Shown: piece after piece, positions 51,880 to 62,116 of the stretch
Numbering within the stretch: the first letter of the stretch is position 1
Layout of the letters: every line of letters begins with the position of its first letter
Assembly (NCBI RefSeq): GCF_020510685.1
Contig: NZ_CP075185.1
Span: forward strand, 682,001-746,000
Length of the DNA: 64,000 nt
Direction: 5' to 3'
From: Dechloromonas denitrificans
GTDB taxonomy: Bacteria > Pseudomonadota > Gammaproteobacteria > Burkholderiales > Rhodocyclaceae
The notes under the pieces: generated by a model
The model's input: only the letters and a program-made list of their open reading frames with translations
Told to the model about the DNA's origin: nothing
Database searches by the model: none
Position numbers and translations under genes: made by a program

Positions 51880-53799
51880 ATGCCTGAAGCCCGTTCGCCG
51901 ATTCCGTCCTCTTTGCCCAAGCCGCACCGCGCCCTCGGTCTGGCGCTGCTGCTGGCGATTTTTCTGGCGGCCGGCCTGTTTGCCTATCGCCTCTCCGAGC
52001 GCGACGGCATCGACCGCATGCGCCAGGCGGCCAGCCATCAACTCGATACGCTGGCCGCCGCCATCGACAGCGAAGTGACGCGGCATGCCTCGATTCCCAG
52101 CGCCGTCGAACTGAATCCGGACGTCCTCGCCCTGTTGCGGGCGCCGGAAGACAAACAGGATGTGCTGCAGCCGGCAGCCAACCGCTTCCTGCAGAAACTC
52201 AACGACCACCTCGGCGGTCCGGCGATTTTCGTTCTCGATACCAAGGGGCGGGTTGCCGCTTCCAGCGACTGGATCTTTTCCGACAACCTGCTGGCGGCCG
52301 AGCTTTCCTACATGCCGTTTTTCCGCAACGCGGTGCGCGGCGTGCCGGCCCGCCATTACGCGGTGGACCATGTGCGCCACGAGCCGGGCTATTACTTCGC
52401 GTTGCCGATTCGCGACGAGCAGCAGGAGTGGAAGGTGATCGGCGTCGCCGTCGTCAAATCCGGCATCCGCGAGCTGGAACGGCGCTGGCTGGGCCAAGAG
52501 GCGCCGGCCCTGATCGTCGACAGCAGCGGCCTGGTGCTGCTCGCCTCGCCGCCCGACTGGCGCTACGCAACGCTGCAGCCATGGCCGAAGGCGGAACTCG
52601 AGCGGGTCAGCCGCGAACAGTTCGCCGGCCAGGCAATCGGCGCGGTAACGCTGGATATCGAACTGGAAGGCGCTGCCGACGGGGCCATCGTCCGCCTGCC
52701 CAAGCATCTGCGCGGCGACCTCAGCCCGCTGAGCGGGGCCAAGCCCTATCTCGCCCTGTCGCGCAATTTGCCGGGCACGGCCTGGCGCATCGTCGTCTTT
52801 TCCGACTTGCGGCCGGTCGCCGTCCAGGCGGCGACGCATGCCGCGTTGACCGCCGCCGCCCTCGGCTGCCTGCTGCTCGGCGCGCTCTATGCCAAGCAGC
52901 GCCAGCGCCTGGCGCGCGGCCGCGAAGAGGCGCAGGCGATGCTGCAACGGGCCAATCAGGAGCTGGAAAACAAGGTCGGCGAACGGACGGCCGACCTCTC
53001 CGAGGCCGTCGACCGGCTGCAGCGCGAAGTGGTCGAGCGCGAACGCGCCGAACAGACCCTGCGTTCGGCCCAGGACGAACTGGTCCAGGCGGCCAAGCTG
53101 GCGGTGCTCGGCCAGATGGCCACCGGCATCACCCATGAGTTGAGCCAGCCGCTCGGGGCGATCCGCACGCTATCGGCCAATGCCGTCGAGTTCATGCATC
53201 GCGGCGATCTGGTGACGGCCGAGAAGAATCTCGGCATCGTCGGCCAGCTGGCCGAGCAGGCCGGGCGTATCATCACGCCGCTGAAAACCTTTGCCCGCAA
53301 GTCGCCGGCCGTCTCGGCGGCGGTCGATGTGGCGCAGGCCGTCGATAGCGCGCTGTTTCTGTTCGAGCAACGGTTGCGCAAGCAGAACGTGACAGTGGAC
53401 CGGCCAATTGCCGCTGATTCGTGGATCGCCTGGTGCGACCAGAACCGCCTGCAGCAGGTGCTGGTCAACCTGATCGGCAATGCCATCGACGCCATGGCCG
53501 AGCGGCCCGAGCGCCGCTTGCGCTTTGCCATCGCCCTGGCCGACGAGCGGCGCCTGGCGCTGACCGTCAGCGATACCGGCAGCGGCTTCACGGCGCAGGC
53601 GCTGGAACATCTGTTCGAGCCCTTCTTCACCACCAAGCAACCGGGCGAAGGTCTTGGCCTGGGGCTGACCATCTCGCGCGACATCCTGCGCGATTTCGGC
53701 GGCGACCTGCTGGCCGAACCGGCGCCCGGCGGCGGCGCCTGTTTCACCGTGCTATTGCCGCTCTCGATCAACGCTGATCCACCAAAGGGTTTGCCATGA
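51880..53799 (+). CDS. DctB-like sensor histidine kinase, probable acidic amino acid sensor
   Basis: The 639-residue kinase has two membrane segments (about 31-50 and 318-336) enclosing a periplasmic cache-type sensor, then a coiled coil, the phosphoacceptor His419 in THELSQPLGAIRTL, the N box NAIDAM, DTGSGF and GLGLGLTIS. This is the DctB/AauS layout. I start at ATG 51880. A TACAAT lies at 51848-51853 without a -35. It overlaps the regulator gene by four bases. Its signal is inferred from the operon: aspartate, glutamate or C4-dicarboxylates. Confidence 0.9.
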   Translation: MPEARSPIPSSLPKPHRALGLALLLAIFLAAGLFAYRLSERDGIDRMRQAASHQLDTLAAAIDSEVTRHASIPSAVELNPDVLALLRAPEDKQDVLQPAANRFLQKLNDHLGGPAIFVLDTKGRVAASSDWIFSDNLLAAELSYMPFFRNAVRGVPARHYAVDHVRHEPGYYFALPIRDEQQEWKVIGVAVVKSGIRELERRWLGQEAPALIVDSSGLVLLASPPDWRYATLQPWPKAELERVSREQFAGQAIGAVTLDIELEGAADGAIVRLPKHLRGDLSPLSGAKPYLALSRNLPGTAWRIVVFSDLRPVAVQAATHAALTAAALGCLLLGALYAKQRQRLARGREEAQAMLQRANQELENKVGERTADLSEAVDRLQREVVERERAEQTLRSAQDELVQAAKLAVLGQMATGITHELSQPLGAIRTLSANAVEFMHRGDLVTAEKNLGIVGQLAEQAGRIITPLKTFARKSPAVSAAVDVAQAVDSALFLFEQRLRKQNVTVDRPIAADSWIAWCDQNRLQQVLVNLIGNAIDAMAERPERRLRFAIALADERRLALTVSDTGSGFTAQALEHLFEPFFTTKQPGEGLGLGLTISRDILRDFGGDLLAEPAPGGGACFTVLLPLSINADPPKGLP

Positions 53800-55118
53800 A
53801 GGCCCCGCTTGCCGTGCTGCTCGTCGAAGACGATCCGAATGTCCGCCTGGGCTGCGAACAGGCCATGCAACTGGCCGGCATCCCGGTCGATGCCGTGGCT
53901 ACCGCCGAGGAGGCGCAGCGCCGGCTGAGCGCCGACTACGCCGGCATCGTGGTCAGCGACATGCGGCTGCCCGGCATGGACGGCATGGCGCTGCTGCGCT
54001 GGGTCAATCAGCTCGATCCCAATCTGCCGGTGATCATCATCACCGGCCATGGCGACGTGACGCTGGCCGTCGAGGCGATGCGCAGCGGCGCCTACGACTT
54101 CATGCAGAAGCCGTTCTCGACCGGCGATCTGGTCGATGTCGTCCGGCGGGCGCTGGAAAAGCGCGAGCTGGTCCTTGAGGTTGAGGCGCTGCGCCGCCGG
54201 CTCGATCATCGCGACGATCTCGAGGCCCGGCTGATCGGCCGCTCGCCGCAGATGGCCAAGGTCCGCCAGCTGATTCTTGACGTCGCCAATGCGGCGGTCG
54301 ATGTGCTGATTTTCGGCGAAACCGGCACCGGCAAGGAGATGGTCGCCCGCTGCCTGCACGATTTGAGCGGCGCCCGGCAGGAGAACTACGTCGCGCTGAA
54401 TTGCGGCGGCATGGCCGACAACCTGCTCGACAGCGAACTGTTCGGCCATGAACCGGGGGCTTTCACCGGCGCACAGAAGCGGCGCATCGGCAAGATCGAA
54501 TACGCCAGCGGCGGCACGCTGTTCCTCGACGAGGTCGAGTCGATGCCTATGAACATGCAGATCAAGCTGCTCCGCGTCTTGCAGGAGCGGGTCATCGAGC
54601 GGCTCGGCTCGAACCAGCAGGTGCCGGTGTCCTGCCGGGTGGTGGCGGCGAGCAAGGAAGATCTCAAGCTGCTCTCGGATCAGGGGAAATTCCGCGCCGA
54701 CCTCTATTACCGCCTCAACGTCGTGCGCATCGAGCTGCCGGCGCTACGCGAACGGCGCGAGGATATTCCGGCGCTCTACGACGAATTCCTGCTCCAGGCC
54801 GCCAAGCGCTACAACCGGCCACCGCCGCCGCTGACCTCGGAGTATCTGCGCCAGCTGATGGCCCAGGACTGGCCGGGCAATATCCGCGAACTGCGCAATG
54901 CCGCCGACTGCCACGCCCTCGGCATCGGCCGCGACGGCGCGACGCCGGGCGTCGGCAGCACGCCGCAATCGCTGACCGAGGCCGTCGAAAACTACGAGCG
55001 GGTGCTGATCGCCAACGAATTCACCAAGCAGGACGGCAATATCGCGCGGACCAGCGATGCGCTGAAGATCGCCCGCACGACGCTGCACGACAAGCTGAAG
55101 AAGTACGGGCTAATCTGA
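53796..55118 (+). CDS. NtrC/DctD-family sigma54-dependent response regulator
   Basis: The 440-residue activator has a receiver domain with Asp55 in SDMRLPGMDG, an AAA+ domain with Walker A GETGTGKE (Lys180), and the sigma54-contact loop GAFTGA at 221-226. It ends in a Fis-type HTH (GNIARTSDALKIARTTLHDKLKKYGL over the last 30 residues). It is the likely activator of the -24/-12 promoter before gltI. It closely parallels AauR or DctD; the choice rests on context. Its end overlaps the PAP2 gene by nine bases. Confidence 0.92.
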   Translation: MKAPLAVLLVEDDPNVRLGCEQAMQLAGIPVDAVATAEEAQRRLSADYAGIVVSDMRLPGMDGMALLRWVNQLDPNLPVIIITGHGDVTLAVEAMRSGAYDFMQKPFSTGDLVDVVRRALEKRELVLEVEALRRRLDHRDDLEARLIGRSPQMAKVRQLILDVANAAVDVLIFGETGTGKEMVARCLHDLSGARQENYVALNCGGMADNLLDSELFGHEPGAFTGAQKRRIGKIEYASGGTLFLDEVESMPMNMQIKLLRVLQERVIERLGSNQQVPVSCRVVAASKEDLKLLSDQGKFRADLYYRLNVVRIELPALRERREDIPALYDEFLLQAAKRYNRPPPPLTSEYLRQLMAQDWPGNIRELRNAADCHALGIGRDGATPGVGSTPQSLTEAVENYERVLIANEFTKQDGNIARTSDALKIARTTLHDKLKKYGLI

Positions 55119-55799
55119 GCCGGCCGGCAGCCAGCCGAATTTGCGGAACAGGAATTCCACCGCCCAGAGGCTGAAATAGGTGGCAAACCAGGCAAAAACG
55201 GTGTCCGAAAGGAAATGCCCGCCCGGCACCATGCGGACCAGCGCGAACAGGCCGCCGCCGACGAGGCTGGCGAGCAGCCAGCGGCGGCGCGCGGCCGGGG
55301 CGCCGAGCCAGCCGAACGCCATGATGAACGAGGCGGTGGCGACATGGCCGCTGACGAAGGAGCAGTTCTGTGCGCATTGATCGGCCGGAATGAAGGCCGG
55401 CGTGAACTGCCGGCTACCACCGAACTGTTCGACATTGACCGGCCGGGTCCGGCCGGAGTGTTCCTTCAGCGTCGCATCGACCAGCAGCACCGGGCCGAGC
55501 AGGGCGCCGGCCAGCAGGAAACCGAGGGTTGCCCGGCGCGCCTTGAGGCGCGGCAGGCGCGACCAGAAACTGAGCAGCCAGAGCAGCAGCAGCCCGACCA
55601 GCAGGCTCTGGCCGAGCCGGGGCAGGCCGCGGTAGGGAATGGCCAGCCAGAGATCCTCGCGATTCAGCGCCCAGTGGCCGGCGCCGCGGTAGAACAAGCC
55701 GCTGGCCAGCAGGTCGAGCTGCGGAAAGGCGATGAACAGCCCGGCCAGCAGGCCGAAGGCGATCAATACCAGGCGCGTTTCAGTAGCCCTTGAAGTCAC
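55110..55799 (-). CDS. PAP2-family membrane phosphatase
   Basis: The 229-residue protein has six membrane segments and the three PAP2 motifs: KEHSGRTRP, CSFVSGHVA and RMVPGGHFLSD. Such enzymes remove phosphate from lipid carriers (undecaprenyl pyrophosphate) or from lipid A. It starts at GTG 55799, inside the end of the GT39 gene, so translation is coupled. This suggests it recycles a polyprenyl carrier or trims the same glycolipid; inference. Confidence 0.85.
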   Translation of the reverse strand: MTSRATETRLVLIAFGLLAGLFIAFPQLDLLASGLFYRGAGHWALNREDLWLAIPYRGLPRLGQSLLVGLLLLWLLSFWSRLPRLKARRATLGFLLAGALLGPVLLVDATLKEHSGRTRPVNVEQFGGSRQFTPAFIPADQCAQNCSFVSGHVATASFIMAFGWLGAPAARRRWLLASLVGGGLFALVRMVPGGHFLSDTVFAWFATYFSLWAVEFLFRKFGWLPAGSD

Positions 55800-57252
55800 G
55801 GAGCAGGTAGACCTTCATGTCGCGTGTCGTCTGCGCATCGAGCGGCGCCTGCAGCACGGCCAGCGGTTCGACGCTGGCGAAGCGGCTGGCGAAATCGGCC
55901 CCCGGCGGGTCCTCGGTGATCAGCAGCGCATCCTTGCCGAGCCACGGCCGCAGGTCGGTGGTCAGCTTGTAGTGGTCGCTCGCCGCGCCGCTCGGATTCC
56001 AGCTCGCCGCCGCCGGCTTGAGGTCGCGCAGTTCGTAGAGCATGTGGGCGAGCAGCGTGCGGTTGTCGGCGATCAGCACGCTGTCGGGGTGGGCGGCAAT
56101 GATCGGCGTGAGCTGCCGGCCGAGTTCGTCCCAGCCCATGGCGCGGTTGAACGGCGTCTTTTTCGCCGGATTCTGCACATCGGCGGCGGCCAGCAGGCTC
56201 GGCCAGTGATAGACGACGCCAACCAGCAGGAGATTGATGGCCAGCGCGATCAGCAGCAGGCGTTGTTTTTTCCGCTGGACCAGCCAGGCGACGGCGGCGA
56301 TGGCGGCGGGGGCAAAGGCCGGAGCCGCCCAGTTGGCATTGGCGCCGCCTTTGAGCGCCTGGGCTGAAACGACCAGCCACAGCGGCAGGGCGAACCACAG
56401 CAACAGCCGGGTCCGGTCGTCGCGCCAGCTCTGCCGGGCCTGGGCGAGCAGAATGAAGAAAACGCTGCCGACGATCGGGCCGAAGGAAATCCACTGCGCC
56501 GCCCAGAATTCAGCCAGCGGCGCCAGGCCACCGGCCGCCTTCTTGTTCAATGTGATGTCGGCGGTGTGCTTGAGGGTCGGAAAGTCGTGGGTGAAATTCC
56601 AGTAAATATTGGGGGTCAGGATCAGCAGCGCCAACCCGGCGGCCAGCCAGGGTTTGGCCGAAGCCAGCCGTGGCCGATGGCCGGCGAGCAGATGCAGGAA
56701 GGCGGCGCCGAGCCAGACCGCCATGGTGTATTTCGACAGCAGGCCGAGGCCGCAGACGCCGCCGAGCAGCAGCCAGTCGGCCCAGGCATCGCTGTCGAGC
56801 GCCCGCAGATAGGCCCATAGCGCCAGCACCCAGAACAGGGTGAGCAAGGCGTCGGTCGACACGAACAGGCCGAGCCAGCCGAACATCGGCAAGGTCAGCA
56901 CGGTCAGCGCCGCCCAGAAGGCGATGCGCTGGTCGTAGAGGCGGCGGGCGATGGCCCAGCAGGCGGCGGCGGCCAGCGGATAGCAGAGCATGGCCAGCGC
57001 CTTGACGCCGAGCAGGCCGTCGCCGAACAGCGCGGTGGATAGCCAGATCAGCGCGGCGACGCCGGGCGGCTTGGAGAAGTAGCCCCAGTCGAGGTGCTGC
57101 GCCCAGGTCCAGTATTGCGCTTCGTCGACATAAAGCGTGATGCCCAGTTGCGGCACCACCCAGAAGCGCCAGGCAAGCAGCAGCGCCGCCAGGCCGAACA
57201 GTAATTTGCCGCCGGATTTCAGGTCGGTTGGGCGGCCGAACGCGGAACTCAC
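55780..57252 (-). CDS. GT39 (ArnT/PMT-like) membrane glycosyltransferase
   Basis: The 490-residue protein has about a dozen membrane segments. The first loop carries the acidic DEAQYWTWAQ motif and the HLDWGYFSKPPGVAAL block typical of polyprenyl-phosphate-sugar-dependent enzymes like ArnT. The family moves a sugar from undecaprenyl phosphate to lipid A or protein. I start at GTG 57252 on the GT2 stop codon (GTGA); a TTG at 57267 is possible. The sugar is not identifiable. Confidence 0.85.
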   Translation of the reverse strand: MSSAFGRPTDLKSGGKLLFGLAALLLAWRFWVVPQLGITLYVDEAQYWTWAQHLDWGYFSKPPGVAALIWLSTALFGDGLLGVKALAMLCYPLAAAACWAIARRLYDQRIAFWAALTVLTLPMFGWLGLFVSTDALLTLFWVLALWAYLRALDSDAWADWLLLGGVCGLGLLSKYTMAVWLGAAFLHLLAGHRPRLASAKPWLAAGLALLILTPNIYWNFTHDFPTLKHTADITLNKKAAGGLAPLAEFWAAQWISFGPIVGSVFFILLAQARQSWRDDRTRLLLWFALPLWLVVSAQALKGGANANWAAPAFAPAAIAAVAWLVQRKKQRLLLIALAINLLLVGVVYHWPSLLAAADVQNPAKKTPFNRAMGWDELGRQLTPIIAAHPDSVLIADNRTLLAHMLYELRDLKPAAASWNPSGAASDHYKLTTDLRPWLGKDALLITEDPPGADFASRFASVEPLAVLQAPLDAQTTRDMKVYLLRDFKGY

Positions 57253-58259
57253 GCCGGCTTGTGCCAACCTTCGTCGGCGTTCAACAGGCGCTCGGGACGG
57301 GCCGCGTAGGAGCGGATGGTGCCCGACTCGAAATAGATGCGGGCAAGCAACTCGGACAGTACGCCGGTGGTGATGAAATGGATGCCGGCAATCAGCGTGC
57401 CGATGCCGACGATGAGCAGCGGCCGGCCGCCGATGTTCTCGCCGAGGCCGAATTTGACCCAGGCCAGCCAGGTCATGATCAGGCCGGAAAGCGCCGTCAG
57501 AGCGAGGCCGATGCCGCCGAAGAAATGGCCGGGCCGGGCACGGAAGCGCATGAAGAAGTAGACGGCGATCAAATCGAGAATAACGCGGAAAGTCCGCGAA
57601 ATGCCGTACTTGGAAACGCCGGCGGTGCGTGCGTGGTGCGTCGTCGGCTCCTGGGCGATCCGCCGCGGCGTGGTGACGGTGGCCAGCCAGGCCGGGATGA
57701 AGCGGTGCATTTCGCCGTACAGCCGGACGCTCTTGATGACGCTGCCGCGGAAGGCTTTCAGGCTGCAGCCGTAGTCGCGCAGATGGACGCCGGTCATCCG
57801 GGCGATCAGCTTGTTGGCGATCTTCGACGGAATCTTGCGCAGGAACAGGCCGTCCTGGCGGTTCTGGCGCCAGCCGGCGACCAGATCGAGGTCTTCGTTC
57901 AACAGCCGGGCGACCATGCGCGGAATGTCGACCGGATCGTTCTGCAGATCGCCGTCCATGGTCACGATCACGTCGCCGCGCGCCGCATCGATACCGGCCT
58001 GCATCGCCGCCGTCTGCTTGAAGTTGCGGGTCAGTTCGACGATGCGCACGTGCGGGCCGTACTCCTTGGCCGCCTGGACAGCGCGTTCGACCGTCGCGTC
58101 GCTGCTGCCGTCATCGACCAGCACCAATTCCCATGGATTCTCGTAGCCGACCAGGGCTTCATGCACGCGCTTGACCAGTGGCGCGATGTTCTCTTCCTCG
58201 TTGTAGAACGGGACGACGATGGAAAGGCTGTGCGGGGGCATGGAGAGGGCGGCGCTCAT
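57249..58259 (-). CDS. GT2 (ArnC/DPM1-like) polyprenyl-phosphate glycosyltransferase
   Basis: The 336-residue protein has the GT-A fold with IVVPFYNEEENI, VDDGSSDAT and the DGDLQNDP catalytic block, then two C-terminal membrane segments (about 235-300). It loads a sugar onto undecaprenyl phosphate for the GT39 enzyme downstream. I start at ATG 58259 (MSAALSMPP); a longer form from 58307 is possible. It is the first gene of the three-gene minus-strand set and divergent from trpG. Confidence 0.87.
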   Translation of the reverse strand: MSAALSMPPHSLSIVVPFYNEEENIAPLVKRVHEALVGYENPWELVLVDDGSSDATVERAVQAAKEYGPHVRIVELTRNFKQTAAMQAGIDAARGDVIVTMDGDLQNDPVDIPRMVARLLNEDLDLVAGWRQNRQDGLFLRKIPSKIANKLIARMTGVHLRDYGCSLKAFRGSVIKSVRLYGEMHRFIPAWLATVTTPRRIAQEPTTHHARTAGVSKYGISRTFRVILDLIAVYFFMRFRARPGHFFGGIGLALTALSGLIMTWLAWVKFGLGENIGGRPLLIVGIGTLIAGIHFITTGVLSELLARIYFESGTIRSYAARPERLLNADEGWHKPA

Positions 58260-58387
58260 GGGTAGATCCGGCGGGAAAGGCGGCATTTTAACGTGAAACT
58301 CGCTCACCCCGCTTGCCGGCCGGCGCGCTGGGGCGGGGGCTTGTTGTAGAATTTGATGTTTACCGTAACCGGCAAGGAACCGACTGC

Positions 58388-58960
58388 ATGTTGCTGATGA
58401 TCGACAATTACGACAGCTTCACCTACAACATCGTCCAGTACTTCGGCGAGTTGGGTCAGGATGTTCAGGTCTACCGCAACGACGCGATCAGCATCGCCGA
58501 CATTGCCCGTCTCAAGCCGGACTATCTGGTCATCTCGCCTGGCCCGGGCACCCCCGCCCAGGCCGGTGTTTCGCTGGCGGCGATCGGCGAATTTGCCGGC
58601 AAGATTCCCTTGCTCGGCGTCTGCCTCGGTCATCAGGCGATTGGCGAAGCTTTCGGCGGCAAGGTGGTGCACGCCAAGAAACTGATGCACGGCAAGGTGT
58701 CGCCGGTGCACCATAAGGATATCGGTGTTTTCAAGGGCCTGCCCAATCCGCTGACCTGCACCCGCTACCACTCGCTGGCCATCGAGCGTGAAAGCCTGCC
58801 CGACTGTCTGGAAGTCACCGCTTGGACCGAGGATGGCGAAATCATGGGGGTCCGGCACAAGACACTGGCCGTCGAAGGCGTGCAGTTTCACCCCGAATCG
58901 ATCCTGACCGAGCGCGGTCACGATCTGCTTAAAAACTTTCTGGACGAACACAAGAAATGA
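58388..58960 (+). CDS. trpG: anthranilate synthase glutaminase component
   Basis: The 190-residue class I glutamine amidotransferase feeds ammonia to TrpE, and in some bacteria also to PabB. It has [10 protein letters not shown], the PGPGTP oxyanion region, Cys79 in GVCLGHQ and the His/Glu pair in FHPES. ATG 58388 is chosen over an open frame upstream. TAGAAT at 58347-58352 may be a -10 box, so the trpGDC group may have its own promoter. It overlaps trpD by four bases. Confidence 0.95.
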   Translation: MLLMIDNYDSFTYNIVQYFGELGQDVQVYRNDAISIADIARLKPDYLVISPGPGTPAQAGVSLAAIGEFAGKIPLLGVCLGHQAIGEAFGGKVVHAKKLMHGKVSPVHHKDIGVFKGLPNPLTCTRYHSLAIERESLPDCLEVTAWTEDGEIMGVRHKTLAVEGVQFHPESILTERGHDLLKNFLDEHKK

Positions 58961-59979
58961 CTCCGCAAGCCGCCCTCCAGCGCGTGATTGAACACCGCGA
59001 AATTTTCCACGACGAAATGGTGTCGCTGATGCAGCAGATTATGAGCGGCGAGGTTTCGCCGGTGATGATCTCGGCCATCATCATCGGCCTGCGCGTCAAA
59101 AAGGAAAGCATCGGCGAGATAGCCGCCGCGGCGACGGTGATGCGTGAGTTGTCTACCAAGGTGCAGGTCGATGACGTGGCGCGGCTGGTCGATACCTGCG
59201 GCACCGGGGGCGATGGCGCCCATACCTTCAATATTTCGACTGCCGCGATGTTCGTCGCCGCCGCCGCCGGGGCGCAGATCGCCAAGCATGGCGGACGTTC
59301 CGTATCAAGCCAGTCGGGCAGCGCCGATGTCCTCGAGTCGCTCGGCGTTAATATCAATCTGCAGCCCGCTCAGGTCGCCCAGTGCATTGCCGAAACCGGC
59401 GTCGGCTTCATGTTTGCCCCGAACCACCACAGCGCCATGAAGCATGCCGCCCCGGTGCGCCGCGAACTCGGCGTGCGGACCATCTTCAATATTCTCGGCC
59501 CGCTGACCAATCCGGCCAATGCGCCGCAGCAGGTGCTGGGCGTTTTCCACGCCGATCTGGTCGGCATCCTGGTGCGCGTGCTGCAACGCCTCGGCAGCAC
59601 CCGGGCGCTGACGGTATTCGGCCGCGAAGGCCTCGATGAAATTTCCATCTCCGGCAGCACGCTGGTCGGCGAATTGAAGGATGGCCGGATCAGCGAATAC
59701 GAAATCCACCCGGAACAGTTCAATCTGCCGGTGCACGATCCGAAAGTGCTGCGCGTCGCCAATGTCGAGGAATCGAAAGCCGTTCTCCTCGGCGCCCTCG
59801 ACAACAAGCTCGGCGCGGCGCGCGACATCGTCGCCCTCAATGCCGGAGCCAGCATCTACGTCAGCGGTCAGGCGGCAACGCTGGCCGATGCCGTCGATCA
59901 GGCGTTCGAGATGATCGTCTCCGGTGCAGCGCGCGCCAAGCTCGAACAGTTCATCAACAGCACCAAGCAATTCGCATGA
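58957..59979 (+). CDS. trpD: anthranilate phosphoribosyltransferase
   Basis: The 340-residue enzyme joins anthranilate and PRPP. It shows [17 protein letters not shown] (PRPP site), [21 protein letters not shown] split over the next block and [18 protein letters not shown]. It starts on the trpG stop and overlaps trpC by four bases, so the three are cotranslated. Confidence 0.96.
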   Translation: MTPQAALQRVIEHREIFHDEMVSLMQQIMSGEVSPVMISAIIIGLRVKKESIGEIAAAATVMRELSTKVQVDDVARLVDTCGTGGDGAHTFNISTAAMFVAAAAGAQIAKHGGRSVSSQSGSADVLESLGVNINLQPAQVAQCIAETGVGFMFAPNHHSAMKHAAPVRRELGVRTIFNILGPLTNPANAPQQVLGVFHADLVGILVRVLQRLGSTRALTVFGREGLDEISISGSTLVGELKDGRISEYEIHPEQFNLPVHDPKVLRVANVEESKAVLLGALDNKLGAARDIVALNAGASIYVSGQAATLADAVDQAFEMIVSGAARAKLEQFINSTKQFA

Positions 59980-60764
59980 GCGACATTCTCAACAAGATCG
60001 TCGCCACCAAGCGCGAGGAAATCGCCGCCGCTCTGGCCGTCAAACCGTTCGCTGCCGTTGAGGCCGAAGCCGCCGCCCAGTCGGCGCCACGCGATTTCGT
60101 CGGCGCCATTCGACGCAAGATCACTGGCGGCCAGCCGGCGGTGATTGCCGAAATCAAGAAGGCCAGCCCCTCGAAAGGCATCATCCGCCCCGACTTTCAG
60201 CCGGCCGAAATCGCCCGCAGCTACGAAGCGCACGGCGCCGCCTGCCTGTCGGTGCTGACTGATCGCCAGTACTTCCAGGGCTGCCCGGAATACCTGCAGG
60301 CCGCCCGCGCCGCCTGCCAGTTGCCGGTGCTGCGCAAGGATTTTATGGTCGATGCCTATCAAGTGGCCGAAGCGCGTGCCATGGGCGCCGACTGCATCCT
60401 GCTCATCGCCGCCGCGCTGACGCTGCCGGAAATGCAGGCACTCGAAGCCCAAGCACAGGCTTACGGCATGGCCGTGCTCGTCGAAGTGCATAACGGCGAA
60501 GAACTCGATGCCGCGCTGCAACTGAAAACCCCGTTGCTCGGCATCAACAACCGCAACCTGCGCACCTTCGAAGTGACGCTCGATACAACACTTGGCCTGC
60601 TCGCCCGCGTTCCGGCCGAGCGTATCGTCGTTACCGAAAGCGGCATCATCAAGCCGGAAGACGTCGCATTGATGCGTGCCAACAAGGTTGAAGCCTTCCT
60701 GGTCGGCGAAGCCTTCATGCGCGCCCCTGAGCCGGGCAGCGAATTGGCGCGTTTGTTCGCCTGA
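59976..60764 (+). CDS. trpC: indole-3-glycerol phosphate synthase
   Basis: The 262-residue TIM barrel closes the ring to indole-glycerol phosphate. It has [55 protein letters not shown] and ESGII. It is the single-domain form without fused TrpF. ATG overlaps the trpD stop. No terminator is seen before the porin promoter. Confidence 0.96.
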   Translation: MSDILNKIVATKREEIAAALAVKPFAAVEAEAAAQSAPRDFVGAIRRKITGGQPAVIAEIKKASPSKGIIRPDFQPAEIARSYEAHGAACLSVLTDRQYFQGCPEYLQAARAACQLPVLRKDFMVDAYQVAEARAMGADCILLIAAALTLPEMQALEAQAQAYGMAVLVEVHNGEELDAALQLKTPLLGINNRNLRTFEVTLDTTLGLLARVPAERIVVTESGIIKPEDVALMRANKVEAFLVGEAFMRAPEPGSELARLFA

Positions 60765-60823
60765 GTGCTGTTGCGCCGAAACAACAAAGCTCGGCTGAAT
60801 CATCTTCCGATGCCAAACACTCG

Positions 60824-60853
60824 TTGCTACTGCCTTCCGCTCTTTGCGACAAT
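60824..60853 (+). promoter_or_regulatory. sigma70-like promoter of the porin gene
   Basis: TTGCTA (60824-60829), an 18-base spacer and GACAAT (60848-60853) precede the porin ATG by 85 bases. This leaves an untranslated leader with an AAGGAGA SD. The fit is moderate for a gene expected to be strongly expressed. Confidence 0.5.
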
Positions 60854-60937
60854 CGCTTTCAACTTCTCAATCCGAGAGGTAAAGCTTAATCGGTTCGCAA
60901 GATCGGATTAAAAACTAACCACTAAGGAGATTTTCTG

Positions 60938-62062
60938 ATGCAAAAGAAGATTATTGCTCTGGCCATCGCTGGTCTGGCTTCTACCGCTGCTTTCGCCCAA
61001 TCCAACGTCACCATCTACGGTATTGCTGATGCTGGCGTTTTCTACGTCCATAACTCCAAGGGTACGGATGGCATGGCCGTTCAATCCGGTGTTCTGGCTG
61101 GCTCGCGTCTGGGTTTCAAGGGCACGGAAGATCTGGGCAACGGTGTCAAGGCTGTGTTCGTTCTCGAGCAAGGCTTCAACATCGATAATGGTTCGCAAGC
61201 TTCCGTTGATAACGGTGCTTTCCAACGTCAAGCTTTCGTCGGTCTGGACTCCAAGGCCGGTACGCTGACCCTTGGTCGTCAGTATGCTCCTGCCTATGGC
61301 GCTGGTATCCGTAACGACGCTTTCGGCGGTTCTGTTGTTAGCGCCCTGGTGACCCTGCAAAGCGCAACCGGCACCTCCGCCGTCGTTGGCAGCAATGCTC
61401 GCTGGAATAACTCCATCAAGTACGTTTCCCCGACTATCGCTGGCTTCCAAGGTGAAGCAATTTACCGTGCTGGTGAAGGCGGTAACGATATGGCTTCCAA
61501 TGAAGGTTACGGCATTGGCCTGCGCTACGCTGCTGGTCCGGTGAATGTTGATTACGTCTTCCAACACGCTGACACCTCCCTGACCGGTACCGGCGCTCTG
61601 TGGGCGAACGTTGCTGGCGGTATTGAAGAAGTCCATTTCGTTGGCGCTAGCTTCGATGCCAAGGTTGTGAAGATTGTTGCCACGGCTCAATTGTCCGACT
61701 TCGGTGGTAAGCAGCTGCAGCAAGCTGCTCAGACCGAACTGTACTCCCTGGGTGCAGTGGTTCCGGTTGGTAAGGGCAACATCCACGCTAACGTTGCTTA
61801 CCTCGACCAGAACGGCAAAAACCGTACCTCGGCCGGCGGTTCCGCTACTAGCTACGCTCTGGGTTACACCCATCCGCTGTCTAAGCGCACCACCCTCTAC
61901 ACCGCTGTGAATTACACCGATCTGTCCTATGGTGCAAAGTACGCAGCCCTGGCTGGCGGCACCACTGCTAACTCCGCTCTTGGCACCCACAATGCTGCCA
62001 ATGCTGTTGGTGGTTTTGGTGACGGCACGACCTTCGGCGTTGGTATCAACCACGCTTTCTAA
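60938..62062 (+). CDS. general outer-membrane porin (betaproteobacterial type)
   Basis: The 374-residue beta-barrel porin has a signal peptide (about 1-20, AFA-QS), starts SNVTIYGIADAGV and ends in aromatic F (GINHAF), the outer-membrane insertion signal. Internal marks are SRLGFKGTEDLGNG and LTLGRQYAPAYG. Codon choice differs from neighbours: GCT, GGT and CAA are favoured over the GC-rich codons, as expected for very strong expression. SD and terminator are both strong. Solute preference is not visible. Confidence 0.95.
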   Translation: MQKKIIALAIAGLASTAAFAQSNVTIYGIADAGVFYVHNSKGTDGMAVQSGVLAGSRLGFKGTEDLGNGVKAVFVLEQGFNIDNGSQASVDNGAFQRQAFVGLDSKAGTLTLGRQYAPAYGAGIRNDAFGGSVVSALVTLQSATGTSAVVGSNARWNNSIKYVSPTIAGFQGEAIYRAGEGGNDMASNEGYGIGLRYAAGPVNVDYVFQHADTSLTGTGALWANVAGGIEEVHFVGASFDAKVVKIVATAQLSDFGGKQLQQAAQTELYSLGAVVPVGKGNIHANVAYLDQNGKNRTSAGGSATSYALGYTHPLSKRTTLYTAVNYTDLSYGAKYAALAGGTTANSALGTHNAANAVGGFGDGTTFGVGINHAF

Positions 62063-62091
62063 TCTGACTTAATCGTCTTTTTAGATTAGAG

Positions 62092-62116
62092 AACGGACGC
62101 TTCGGCGTCCGTTTTT
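62092..62116 (+). terminator. intrinsic terminator of the porin gene
   Basis: AACGGACGC (62092-62100), the tetraloop TTCG and GCGTCCGTT (62105-62113) are followed by TTT, within a run of five Ts. A strong terminator 30 bases after the stop codon. Confidence 0.9.

Noticed and set aside
60908..62053. 381-codon open frame on the minus strand opposite the porin gene
   Set aside because: Its length follows from the biased codon use of the porin gene. The product is low-complexity Ser/Val/Thr-rich without motifs, and it has no SD.
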